A DNA stretch of 64,000 nucleotides from Polyangium sp. y55x31 (GTDB lineage Bacteria > Myxococcota_A > Polyangia > Polyangiales > Polyangiaceae). The position numbers and the translations under genes were made by a program. Where the stretch lies: NCBI RefSeq assembly GCF_029946505.1, contig NZ_JARZHG010000005.1, positions 124,001-188,000 of the forward strand. The letters are read 5' to 3'. Under the pieces are notes generated by a model. The model did not search any database and was not told the DNA's origin. It saw only the letters and a list, made by a program, of their open reading frames with translations. Every line of letters starts with the position of its first letter. Within the stretch, counting starts at the first letter, position 1. Positions 25,854 through 34,900 of the stretch are shown one piece after another.

Positions 25854-26464
25854 GGTGGCGGCGCCTGGCAAGAGGTTTGCCAACTCATATACAGGTCCGA
25901 CGTCCCGCTTGTCGAGCCCCTTCGCGCAACCTTTGCGTGAAAGCGTGCAACGCTTGCGTTCCGCGCCGGGCGACGAACACGGATTCTTCATCGAACTTCA
26001 TACGAGGAGCACGAATACCGCGTACGATCGTCGCAAAAGGAGGTCGTATGGTTTCGTTCCTTGGGCCTCCTCACGGCGCGGGCACTTTCGATCTGCTGTC
26101 GCTGCGTGATGGTGTGACCGCGCCGCTCGGCGAGGTCGAGGTATGGGGCGAGGTGTAGGGCATTCGCCTGCAAATCTTGAAGAGCGTCACGCACGAGGAC
26201 GACGAGCCCTGAAACCGAAAAGGTGTGTCCCGGTACACCGCCGATGCCCGACAAAGCTTGACGAGACCCCGAGAATCTCGAAGTGTCGGCGAAATTCGCC
26301 CCGCACCCTACCTGCCAATCGGGAACATTCTTACTGCGCATTCGATGATGAGCGTGTAACGTGCTGGGTCCTGGTGCGCTTTGCTCTCGGAACCAGGACG
26401 TCGCGTACATATGGCAATGTCGCTGTGGGCTTCGGCACCATGGTGGCATTCAGGAGGAATGCCT
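25854..26464. other. 611-base region between divergent CBS and receiver genes
   Basis: Apart from the 36-codon frame at 26048-26158, I see no gene. The region must hold the promoters of the CBS gene (minus) and of the receiver/chemoreceptor pair (plus). It is clearly less GC-rich than its surroundings in 25910-26030 and 26270-26400. A near-palindrome CGAGAATCTCG occurs near 26270. A reverse-strand frame spans most of it but has no ribosome site and no family-like sequence. Confidence 0.5.
26048..26158 (+). CDS. Predicted 36-residue small protein
   Basis: A short open frame with a near-perfect ribosome site: AAAGGAGGTCGTATG, where AGGAGG lies five to six bases before ATG at 26048. The product is MVSFLGPPHGAGTFDLLSLR followed by DGVTAPLGEVEVWGEV, with a short hydrophobic start and an acidic end, and no Cys or obvious membrane helix. 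It sits in the otherwise non-coding 25854-26464 gap. It may be a genuine small protein or a leader peptide; nothing in the sequence tells which. Confidence 0.4.
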   Translation: MVSFLGPPHGAGTFDLLSLRDGVTAPLGEVEVWGEV

Positions 26465-26923
26465 TTGGAACGCGTTCGTGTCCTCGTCATCGATGACGAC
26501 GCATTTTTCGGTTTTGGCTTGGCTCGACGGCTGGAAGAGGCCGGATTCGCAGCGCGCTTTCATCGTGGGCCGTTCGGTTGCCTGCAGGCCATTCGCGACA
26601 TGCGGTGCGAAGCCGTCGTGCTCGACGTCAATATGCCGAGGCTCGACGGACCTCTCGTGCTACGGATGATTCGCGACGCGATGGGAATGGGTACGACCCG
26701 GGTGCTCCTGTGCAGCAACATGGAGGCAGAACCGCTCGCGCGGCTCGCGGCGGTATCGGGCGCGCACGGATCGTTGACGAAAGGAGCCATCGACGCGGAG
26801 CTCGTGCCGAGCATCCACGCGATGCTCGGCGCGACGCTCGCGAGGTCGGCCCAAAGCCGCGAGGCGAGCTCGAGAGCAGTCGGAGGATCGGACGCATGGC
26901 AGGGTCGCGGACCTGGACGGTAG
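26465..26923 (+). CDS. Single-domain response regulator (receiver)
   Basis: A 152-residue CheY-like protein. The acidic pocket is IDDD (residues 9-12), the phospho-acceptor D54 lies in VVLDVNMPRLDGP, and the conserved Lys is K106 in SLTKGA. RVLLCSN carries the Ser of the T/S switch. The C-terminal 30 residues are a Ser/Arg-rich tail with no output domain. The start is chosen as TTG at 26465, because AGGAGG ends seven bases before it; ATG at 26459 is only one base from the same site. The 3' end overlaps the chemoreceptor gene by 28 bases, so the two are expressed together and the receiver may act in the same signalling path. Confidence 0.82.
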   Translation: MERVRVLVIDDDAFFGFGLARRLEEAGFAARFHRGPFGCLQAIRDMRCEAVVLDVNMPRLDGPLVLRMIRDAMGMGTTRVLLCSNMEAEPLARLAAVSGAHGSLTKGAIDAELVPSIHAMLGATLARSAQSREASSRAVGGSDAWQGRGPGR

Positions 26924-28395
26924 GAAAACAATTCGGCGCGGCCATCGCGCTTCCCGTGATTTTTCTGGTGCTCATTGGCTCGTACGCGTATGCGACCACC
27001 CAGCGGCTGCTCGTGGCCACGGGCGCCGTGGCGCATACGCGTGAGGTCCTGACCGCGCTCAGCCATACGCTGTCCGCATTCCAAGATCTGGAGACGGGCC
27101 AGCGCGGCTACGTCATCACGGGCGACGAGGCGTTCCTCGAACCGTACCAAAAGGCGAGCGGGGTCGTCGACGGAGACGTCGCCGAGCTCGCGCGGCTGAC
27201 TCGCGACAACCCGCGACAGCAGCAGCGCCTCGTGGAGCTCGGGTCGCTCGTGGAGCGGCAGAAGCGTCTCCTCGCGGGCAACATCGAGCTGCGCAGGCGC
27301 GAGGGGCTCGAGGCGGCGGCGAAGGGGGTCGCGACGGGCGACGGCAAACGGACGATGGACACCATTCGCCGGCACATCGACGAGATGATCGACGAAGAGC
27401 AGGCGCTCCTGCTCGCCCGGACGGCCGCGGTGGACGAGCTCGTGCGCTCGTTCGCGAGCTGGCTCGTGGGCGCGTGTGTCCTCGCGTTCCTGGTCGTGAG
27501 CGGCGTGGGCGCGGCCATCGTACGTTCGCTGAGCCGAAAGATCGGGTCCGCCGCCGCGCGCATGCGCGCGGCCGCCCGCGAGCTCGAGGCCGCCGCGACG
27601 CAACAAGCGAGCTCGACGAACGAGCAGGTCGCGACCTCGCAGCAGGTGTCCGTGACGATCCGCGAGCTCACGGCGACCTCGCGCCAGATCGCCGAGAGCG
27701 CCGTCCAGGTGAGTCGTATCGCGGAGGATACGTCCTCGGCCGCGCGAGGCGGTGATCAGACCGTGACCGCGGCGCGCGAGACCGTGGAGGGGACGCGCAA
27801 GCAGGTCGATCGGGTCGTCACGCACATGGTCGGCTTGAACCAGCGATCGCAGGAGATCGGGGGCATCGTGGACATCATCCGCGAGCTCGCCGAGCAGACG
27901 AACATCCTCGCCATCAACGCGACGATCGAGGCGGCGGGCGCGGGCGAGGCAGGGCGGCGCTTCGGCGTGGTCGCGGACGAGATCCGCAAGCTCGCCGATC
28001 GCGTGGCCGGCGCGGCGCGGAACATCCAGCACCTGGTCGAGCAGGTGCGAGGCGCGACGAACGCGACCGTCATGGCCACGGAGGACAGCGCGAAGGCGGT
28101 GGAGGCGAGCACGCGCAGGTTCGCGGACGTCGGCGCGAGCTTCGAGCGCATCCGCACGTACGTTGCGGACACGGCGCGGTCGTCGCGCGAGATCGAGGCG
28201 AGCACGCGGCACCAGACGACGGCGATGGAGCAGGTGAACCAGGCGATGCAGTCCGTCTCGGAGGCGGCGCGCGAGGTGCAGACGAGCGCGAAGCAGACGC
28301 TGATGACGGCCTCGGAGCTGTCGAACGTGTCGGAGGAGCTGCTCCGCCTCGTGCACGCGGACGAGGGCAGCCGGAGAGCGCTCGCGGAGCTTTAG
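26896..28395 (+). CDS. CHASE3-containing methyl-accepting chemotaxis protein
   Basis: A 499-residue membrane chemoreceptor. TM1 spans about 12-32. The sensor region (about 45-180) is a CHASE3-type domain, with the diagnostic SAFQDLETGQRGYVITGDEA followed by FLEPY. TM2 spans about 189-209. The cytoplasmic coiled coil peaks at AEQTNILAINATIEAAGAGE, then AGRRFGVVADEIRKLADR, the hairpin tip that contacts CheA/CheW. No clear HAMP consensus follows TM2, and no CheR-docking pentapeptide ends the protein. ATG at 26896 follows GGAGG. It overlaps the upstream receiver gene by 28 bases. Its stop overlaps the stop of the convergent pectate-lyase-like gene by a few bases. There is no cheA, cheW, cheR or cheB gene in the window, so it must work with components encoded elsewhere. 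Confidence 0.88.
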   Translation: MAGSRTWTVGKQFGAAIALPVIFLVLIGSYAYATTQRLLVATGAVAHTREVLTALSHTLSAFQDLETGQRGYVITGDEAFLEPYQKASGVVDGDVAELARLTRDNPRQQQRLVELGSLVERQKRLLAGNIELRRREGLEAAAKGVATGDGKRTMDTIRRHIDEMIDEEQALLLARTAAVDELVRSFASWLVGACVLAFLVVSGVGAAIVRSLSRKIGSAAARMRAAARELEAAATQQASSTNEQVATSQQVSVTIRELTATSRQIAESAVQVSRIAEDTSSAARGGDQTVTAARETVEGTRKQVDRVVTHMVGLNQRSQEIGGIVDIIRELAEQTNILAINATIEAAGAGEAGRRFGVVADEIRKLADRVAGAARNIQHLVEQVRGATNATVMATEDSAKAVEASTRRFADVGASFERIRTYVADTARSSREIEASTRHQTTAMEQVNQAMQSVSEAAREVQTSAKQTLMTASELSNVSEELLRLVHADEGSRRALAEL

Positions 28396-30029
28396 CGAAG
28401 GCGCGCGCGGCGGCGGAGGAGCTGATCTTCGTAGAGCGAGGGCGGCGCGAGCGTGTCGCCTTCGTCCTGGGCCTCGACCCAGTCGACGGGCATCGTGCCT
28501 TCGGCCATCGGGAGCGGCGACTCGACGGTGACGTAGAGGCCCTCGGTCCCGACAACGTATCCCGTGCCGAACTGGAGCGAGCGGAGCGCGCCCGTGCCGC
28601 GGTTGTTCCAGAGGACGTTCTCGGTGCCCGTGTGGCCGGCGCCCGTGCTCTCGTCGCCGCGGTTCACGATGGAGAAGCCGTCGTCGAAGGTCGAGGCGTC
28701 GATGAGGTTCGCGGTGGCGAGCGAGTGGTGGAACTCGGACAACCCCGTGAAGCCCGAGGTGTCGTTCATGTCGGTGAGCGACTTCCCGTGTTTGCTTTGA
28801 ACACGTAGGAAGACGCAGCCGGTCGTGCCGAAGCCCCAGTTCTGGATGAAGTTGTGCCGGCCGCCGTCGCCCTCGCTGTCCGCGACGAGGATCTCGTTCG
28901 ATCGTCGGAGCTCGAAGAGATACCCATTGCCGCCGCCGCCGCGGTTCTGGGCGAGGCCGAGCGAGACCCGCTCGACGGTGACGCGCCTGGCCTCTTCGAG
29001 CAGGATGCCGCCCGAGGCGAGGTGGGCGCCGCTGCCCGGGCCCTCGGCGGGCGCGGTGGGCGAGGGGAACGAGGCGACGTCCTTGATCCAGCAGTCGACG
29101 ACGCGCCGGAGGTCGATCGCGTGCACCTGCGATTCGGCCCAGGCCTCGGCCCAGGAGACGGCGTTCGATACGCCGAGCGACTCGACGCCGCACTCGCGGA
29201 CGAGGCCCGTGACGCGGCGCAGGCTCGCCCCGTCGCGGAGCTTGGCCGGGTACCGGAGCGGCGCGTCGAGCGTGATCCGGTGCGGGGTCTGGGCCTTGTC
29301 GACGGCGAGGACGGTGCGGCGGAAGAAGGGCTGCCAGGTGTCGTTGAAGGCCGTCCACGTGCCCGTCATGCCGTGCTCTTCGATGAAGGCGGGCGTGATG
29401 GAAAAGCCGAGGAGGACGTCGTCGCCGGGCGCGAGGTCCTCGGCGTTCGCGACCTCGACGACGTCGGCGCGCGAGGTCGCGTCCGCGGCGAGCGGGAGCT
29501 CGAGGTTCGGTTCGGCCTTGCCCACGAAGGCGAGGTGCGCGTCGTAGCTCATGCCCGCCGATCGCGTGAAGTGAAGCCGCGACTTCGTGGGGCCCGCGCC
29601 GCGCAGGACGACGCCCGACGCGGCGACGACGAGCTTGTCGTCGATCCGGTAGAGGCCCTCCGGGAACGTGACGATCCCGCCGCCCTGGGACGCGGCCTCG
29701 TCGATGGCGGCTTGTACGGCCAGGGTCGCGTCGGTCTGTCCGGTCGGATCTGCGCCGTGCGCGACGACATCGAAGGTCGGCGTTGCGGCGGGCGCGCCGG
29801 GCGGCGTTTCCCCGTGGTGGTAGCCCGCGTAGGAGAAGTCGTGGAGGAAGTGGCCCTCGGCGTCCGTGAAGGAGGGCGTCCAGTCCTCGGGGTAGAGGGC
29901 GCTGCGGAAGGAGGACGGGGCGGCGTCGGCGCCCGCGTCGGGCGCGGGCGGCACAGCGCCTCCGGGCGGCTCGTCGCTGCACGCGGCGAGGCAGGGGAGG
30001 AAGGCGAGCAAGCCGAGGAGCGGGCGCAT
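28392..30029 (-). CDS. Pectate-lyase-fold (beta-helix) lipoprotein
   Basis: A 545-residue lipoprotein (lipobox CLAAC, Cys 17). Residues about 95-140 show the Pectate_lyase_3 start, FDVVAHGADPTGQTDATLAV with QAAIDEAASQGGGIVTFPEG, found where right-handed beta-helix proteins begin (GDGxxDDTxAxQxAI). Repeating strands follow, for example VDCWIKDVASF, VTVERVSLGLAQN and TTGCVFLRVQSKH, which fit a parallel beta-helix of about 10-12 coils. Such proteins bind or cut polysaccharides, including pectin, alginate and exopolysaccharide; no catalytic triplet can be assigned. The ribosome site before ATG at 30029 is weak. The lipid kinase gene ends 16 bases upstream on the same strand, so cotranscription is likely. 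Confidence 0.78.
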   Translation of the reverse strand: MRPLLGLLAFLPCLAACSDEPPGGAVPPAPDAGADAAPSSFRSALYPEDWTPSFTDAEGHFLHDFSYAGYHHGETPPGAPAATPTFDVVAHGADPTGQTDATLAVQAAIDEAASQGGGIVTFPEGLYRIDDKLVVAASGVVLRGAGPTKSRLHFTRSAGMSYDAHLAFVGKAEPNLELPLAADATSRADVVEVANAEDLAPGDDVLLGFSITPAFIEEHGMTGTWTAFNDTWQPFFRRTVLAVDKAQTPHRITLDAPLRYPAKLRDGASLRRVTGLVRECGVESLGVSNAVSWAEAWAESQVHAIDLRRVVDCWIKDVASFPSPTAPAEGPGSGAHLASGGILLEEARRVTVERVSLGLAQNRGGGGNGYLFELRRSNEILVADSEGDGGRHNFIQNWGFGTTGCVFLRVQSKHGKSLTDMNDTSGFTGLSEFHHSLATANLIDASTFDDGFSIVNRGDESTGAGHTGTENVLWNNRGTGALRSLQFGTGYVVGTEGLYVTVESPLPMAEGTMPVDWVEAQDEGDTLAPPSLYEDQLLRRRARLR

Positions 30030-30045
30030 GCGCGCCCAGGATAGA

Positions 30046-30753
30046 TCAGGACGCTGGGACGAACGCGCCTGCGATGGAGGCGGCGATCGCGACCGTGACG
30101 GGGATGGTGAAGTTGTCGTCGAGGCGCGAGGAGACGAGCTCGGCGATCGCGCCCGCGGCCGCGCCCGCCGAGGCGATGAGCAGCATCGCCGGGAGCGGCA
30201 GGCCGTGGAAGGCGGCGAGCGTCGCGAGCGCGGCGAGCGTTCCGACCGCAAAGAAGCCGAGCGTGCCCTCGAGCGAGCGGTTCGCGAGGATCTTCGTGCG
30301 CCCGATGCGCCGGCCGATGAAGCCCGCCGCCGGGTCGGCGAGGCCGAGGACCACGACGCCGAGCTCGGCTGCCTGGAAGGGCGCGAAGATCGAGAGGCCG
30401 ACCAGGGCCGTGAGGTACCAGGTGGACGAGTTGACCCGGTGCCGCTCCATCGGGTGGGCGACGCGCGAGAAGAAACGCATGAGCCGCTCGTTGACGGCCG
30501 GGCTCAGGCGGCGGGCGATCTCGCAAGACCAGGCCCACGCGGCCAGCGATCCGCTCGCGGCGATCAGCCATCCACGGCTCGGCGCGACGCGGAGCATGAC
30601 GAGCGCGGCCAGCGCCGAGGCGATGTGGAAGAGGCTGCGCGTCCAGTTCTCGGGCCGAGCGGGCGGCATGGGCGCCGGCGCCGGCACCGAGGGAAAAGGC
30701 ACCGCAGGAAGCTCGAGGTCGAGCGCGGTCGGATCGACGGTGGACTTGGACAA
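30046..30753 (-). CDS. Dolichol/phytol kinase or CTP-dependent diacylglycerol kinase family protein
   Basis: A 235-residue integral membrane protein with six to seven helices after a Pro-rich cytosolic leader. VVLGLADPAAGFIGRRIGRT followed by KILANRSLEGTLGFFAVGTL (about 135-175) is the family signature: a GD.xA..xG...GR.K...KS.EGS-like pattern in which D of LADPAAG and the Arg/Lys cluster hold the CTP phosphates. Members phosphorylate polyprenols, phytol or diacylglycerol using CTP. In a bacterium without chlorophyll, a lipid-recycling role is the best guess. The gene lies 16 bases before the pectate-lyase-like gene. Confidence 0.78.
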   Translation of the reverse strand: MSKSTVDPTALDLELPAVPFPSVPAPAPMPPARPENWTRSLFHIASALAALVMLRVAPSRGWLIAASGSLAAWAWSCEIARRLSPAVNERLMRFFSRVAHPMERHRVNSSTWYLTALVGLSIFAPFQAAELGVVVLGLADPAAGFIGRRIGRTKILANRSLEGTLGFFAVGTLAALATLAAFHGLPLPAMLLIASAGAAAGAIAELVSSRLDDNFTIPVTVAIAASIAGAFVPAS

Positions 30754-30832
30754 GGCAACGAAGGCTACCCGCCACCTCCGCCCACGAGTTTCAGCTTTCT
30801 GTCATTTCGGTGCGGGTGAACCCACGAATGGC

Positions 30833-31690
30833 TCAGGCGCCCCGCGCGAGTCGACGCACGGCGTCAATGGTGGCGATCGGAATTTTGCTGCTCGATGATA
30901 CCGATGGCGGTGCTTCCTCGACCAGCCTGCACATCATGACCTCGGCCACGGTGCTCGGCCCGATCGTGCGAGGCATGACCAGCGCGGAGGCGACGGCCGT
31001 GTTGCGCTTTGCCGCCGCCACGGGCGGCCAGGTGGCCGAGGGCGAATCGTCGAGCACGATCATGGGCACCCCGTTCGGCTGCTTCGACCGGAGGAGGCCG
31101 AGCACGCGCAGGAAACACCGCCGGTCGACCACGGCGCCGTCGACGCCCGCGCCTTCGAGGTCGAGGAATTGCGCGGCCTGATCGACGCTCTCCAGCGAAA
31201 CGACGTCGCAACCGTGCCCGACGCGGAGGACTTTCTCGAGCGCCTCTCGCAAGCCGGCGTCGGCGTCGACGAGGAGCACACGAAAGGCGCGCGGGGCCGT
31301 CTCCGTCTGCGGGTTGCCCGTGAGGACGTGGGCGCGGCTCACGAGGAACGATTTCGAGTGGGGTTTGCCCACGAAATCGTCGGCGCCCACGCCAAGGCCC
31401 CGCAGTCGCGATCCAAACCGCGCGTCGCTCGAAAGGATCATGACCGGCAGGCGTTCGAGCGCCGGATCTCGACGAATCTCGCGGAGCAGGTCGATCCCGT
31501 CGCCGTCGGGCAGGAGCACGTCGAGGATGGCGAGGTGGAACGGGTCGCGCTCGCGGTACTGCGCGAACGCGCGGCGCGCGGCGTCCAGCGTGGGGACGGG
31601 CGTGACGCGGAAACCGGCCTCGCGGAGCTCCGCCGCGATGACCATGCGAACCGTGGTGCTGTCATCGACGAGAAGGACGTGCGGAGCCAT
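30833..31690 (-). CDS. Tandem receiver-domain response regulator
   Basis: A 285-residue protein with two CheY-like domains and no output domain. REC1 (3-122): D9/D10, phospho-acceptor D57 in AILDVLLPDGDG, SSD as the switch, and K109 in FVGKP; it is complete. REC2 (about 135-255): VLLVDADAG keeps two acidic residues and VVDRR keeps D189, but the switch and Lys are replaced (LVMPRT), so its phosphorylation is doubtful; it may act as a docking or dimerisation domain. A short tail of Ser and Arg ends the chain. ATG at 31690 follows GGGAGG. No kinase gene is adjacent. Confidence 0.82.
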   Translation of the reverse strand: MAPHVLLVDDSTTVRMVIAAELREAGFRVTPVPTLDAARRAFAQYRERDPFHLAILDVLLPDGDGIDLLREIRRDPALERLPVMILSSDARFGSRLRGLGVGADDFVGKPHSKSFLVSRAHVLTGNPQTETAPRAFRVLLVDADAGLREALEKVLRVGHGCDVVSLESVDQAAQFLDLEGAGVDGAVVDRRCFLRVLGLLRSKQPNGVPMIVLDDSPSATWPPVAAAKRNTAVASALVMPRTIGPSTVAEVMMCRLVEEAPPSVSSSSKIPIATIDAVRRLARGA

Positions 31691-31793
31691 TGACGCGGAC
31701 CTCCCGGTGAATCGTACCCCAGCAAGGAGCCTACATGGTTTTTGCCCTTTGCATAGTCTGTCTCGACACGTCTACGAAACAATGGTCACAAAA

Positions 31794-31824
31794 CCTACGC
31801 CATTCCATTGACAATTACGTAGGG
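31794..31824. promoter_or_regulatory. Inverted repeat upstream of the tandem receiver gene
   Basis: CCTACG and CGTAGG face each other, about 19 bases apart, in an AT-richer part of the 230-base gap 31691-31920. A related TCTACG lies at about 31771. It sits 100-130 bases upstream of the receiver start at 31690 and could be an operator; the gap contains no gene. Confidence 0.25.
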
Positions 31825-31920
31825 TAACCCCCGCCTGCGGCGAAATGCTGCTGCTGCGAAGGTGATGCTGGTGGGATGGAGCATGTCCCAGGCAGACGGC
31901 CGTGCCCGGAATGGCTGGGA

Positions 31921-34900
31921 TCACGCGGGCGGCGCCCACGGTTTCGGCTGATAGAAGAGGTTCGGCTTGAGCATGACGTCGGGGTGGTGGTCTTCATCCA
32001 TGTGGAACACCGACGTCGCGCTGCCGCCGATGGGCGGGACGATCCAGCTCCAGCGCATGTGCACGCAGCGGCCCTGGCCCTGCTCGACCTGGGCAAACTG
32101 CACGAAGTCCTCGGCGGCCGTGTGGTGGTCGACGATCTTGACGCCCGCGCGCTCGAACGAGTGAACGACGGCCCGCGTGAGCTCGACCTGCGCGCGGTCG
32201 CGCCAGAGCGAAGAGGCGCGCTGCGTGTCGAGGCCGAGCCGCTCGGCGATCGCGGGGAGCATGTTGTAGCGATAGGGATCGCTGAAGTTGCGCGCGCCGA
32301 TCTCGGTCGCCATGTACCAGCCGTTGAAAGGCGCGGCCGGATACTTCACGCCGCCGATGTCGAGCAGGAGCTCCGAGACGGCCGGAAGCGCGTACCAGCG
32401 GAGCCCGAGCGAGGCGAACCAGGGGAGATCGGGGTGCACGAGCGGCACCTCGCGCACGACGCGCCGCGGGATCTCCATCCAGCGCGGCTCGCGGCCGGGG
32501 AGTTTCACGATGAGCGGGAGCAGGTCGAAGCGCGTGCGCGGGCCGCCTTTCCAGCCGAGATCGAGCGCCTTCGTGGTGAGCTCGATGTTCATCGGATCAC
32601 CCGTGACCGTGCCGTCCGGGTTCGTGTAGCCCGCATATCGCAGGAGTTGGCCGTTCCAGATGCGTGGGCCCTCGCCGGCGCGGTTCGCGGGGGCGAGCAC
32701 GGTCATCATGGCGCGCAGATTGCCGCCGTGCGTGGCGAGCTCGATGTGCTCGACGAGGGCCGAGAGGATCTCGTCTTCGTCCGTGAGATGGCGCATGTCG
32801 CGCACTTCGAGCCCGTTCCAGAAGAGGCGCCCGATGCAGCGGGTGGAGTTGCGCCAGGCGAGCTTCGCGCCGAAAGAGAGCTCGTCGTAGGTCTGGACAT
32901 AGGAGCCTGAGCGTTCGAGTTCAGCGGAGACCTGGGCCCATCGCACCTCGAAGGCCCGCGGCGCGCCCTTTTCGCGATAAAATTGAGCGAGATAGGCCCG
33001 CGCTTCCTCGGCGACGCTCGTGTCCTGCCCGGCGACGATCGGCGGAATGACGCCAAGACCGTCCTCGCGGTGGGTGCCGTGGGCGAAGGGACAAACGCCG
33101 TCCGTGCGCGATTTGGAGGACGGAGACGGCGTGGAGGCGGGCGCGGACGAGGGCGGAGGGACGGTGCCCGGTGCGTGCGGCGCAGGGGCGCTCGGCGGCG
33201 TGGAGGGAGGCGGCGCGGCGGGCGGCGTGGAGGAGCCCGGCGTATAGGAGATGTTGACGGCCGGCGGGGGTTTCGGGAGCAGGCTCGCGGGAAATGAAGG
33301 CGGCAGGTGCAACGGCGGCACGTGCACGGGGGGCACGATCGTGGCAGGCGCGAGCAAGGAGGGCCTGCGGCCGGGCTGCGCGACGACGACGCCGCCCGCG
33401 ACGAACTCCTCGATGTGGAGGTGCGTATCGAGGACGCCCTGTTCGAGCAGGAGCTTGCTCATCGCGCGGAGGTAGGGGATCGGGCCGCAGAGGAACCATT
33501 CGGCGTCGGGATGGGCGTCGACGAGCGAGGCGACCTCGGCGGCGCCGAGCCGGCCCCAGACCTCGGTGAATCGAATACGCGCCGTGACGTTCGGGCACGC
33601 GGCGGCGAGCGCGTGGAGCTCGTCGGCATAAGGGGCCGAGGCGGGGCTGTGCGCCGAATAATCGACATGGACGCGGCGGGTGCTGCCAATCTCGCGGATG
33701 GCGCGGCACGCGGCGATGGCGGGCGTCACGCCGATGCCGGCGACGAGATAGACGACCGGGCGATTGTTCGGCGGCATCGTGAAATGGCCGCCGGGCGCGG
33801 AGACGCGGATGAGCGCGTCCTCGGCGCGGCGCTCGAAGAGCCAGGTGGAGAACACGCCGCCCGGGAGGCGTTTGACCGTGATCTCGTAATGGCCGCCCGA
33901 CGTGGGCGCCGAGAGTGTATAGGGCCGCTCGATGAAGCGGCCGTCGATCTCGGCCTGGATGACGATGTGCTGGCCCGGCTCGGCCGGGAGGACCCCGCCT
34001 TCGCGCGGGACGAGGCGGAAGGCGCGTACGCCTGGACAAACGTCGATGGCGGAGACGATCTCGGCCGAGGTCCAGGCGCTCTTGCCGAGCATGTCGGCAA
34101 TGCGGGGCAGGCACGCGCCGCACGCGCTGCCGGCGCGGGTGCGGTCGCGGATCGCTTCGGGCGTATTGCAGCCGTCGAGGATGGCGCGGCGGAGGTCGCG
34201 CCGGCGCACGCGCATGCAGGTGCAGACGATCTCGTCGTCGGGGCGCAGCGAGGGCGGCGATTCGAGGTCGATGGAGCCCGTCTCGGTGAACGCGGCGCAT
34301 TGCCACGGCGAGAGCGAGCCGCCTTCGAGGGCGAGCGCGAAGAGCTTCGGCAGATCCACCCAATCGCCGCGGGCGGTGAACGAGAGGATGCGGCCGTCGT
34401 CGGGCGTGACCACGATTTCGCGTTCGAGGCCGCGGCGCGCGTCGACGAATCGATATTTGCCGCGCTCGTCGGGCGGGCCTTCGAGCCCCGGCTCGCTGAC
34501 GGTGAGGTGGTGCAGCTCCTCGCCCGGGACGTGCGAGGCGACGGCGTGGCGGCCGCGCGGCAGGTGATACAACGAGGTGATGCAGGGTTTGCCCAGGAAC
34601 CGGCCCGCGAAGATGGTGACGAAGCCGCGGTGGGGCAGCTCGTACACGCTCTCCAGGCTGTCGAAATACTCCCGCAGCTCGGCGGATCGTTCGAGGATCG
34701 CGAGGAATCGATCGCCGGGGACGCGGAAGGCCGTGACCGGCTCGTCGGCGAGGGCCGTGGCCGCGCGGGCCTCGCGGCGCAAAAGGCCTCGCTCGCCGAC
34801 GCAATGGCCGGCCTCGATGCGCGAGAGGAGCTGCGGGCGCCCGCCCTTTTCGACGTACACGCCGACGGCGCCGGAGATGACGACGTACACCGCGTCGGCC

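Noticed and set aside
25988-26449. A 153-codon reverse-strand frame in the CBS/receiver gap
   Set aside because: No ribosome site and no recognisable composition or domain; the forward small frame with its AGGAGG is the better-supported coding candidate.
26560-29982. An 1140-codon reverse-strand frame over the chemoreceptor and pectate-lyase-like genes
   Set aside because: Wrong frame relative to the real lipoprotein gene, Arg/His-rich, no domain; a codon-bias shadow.
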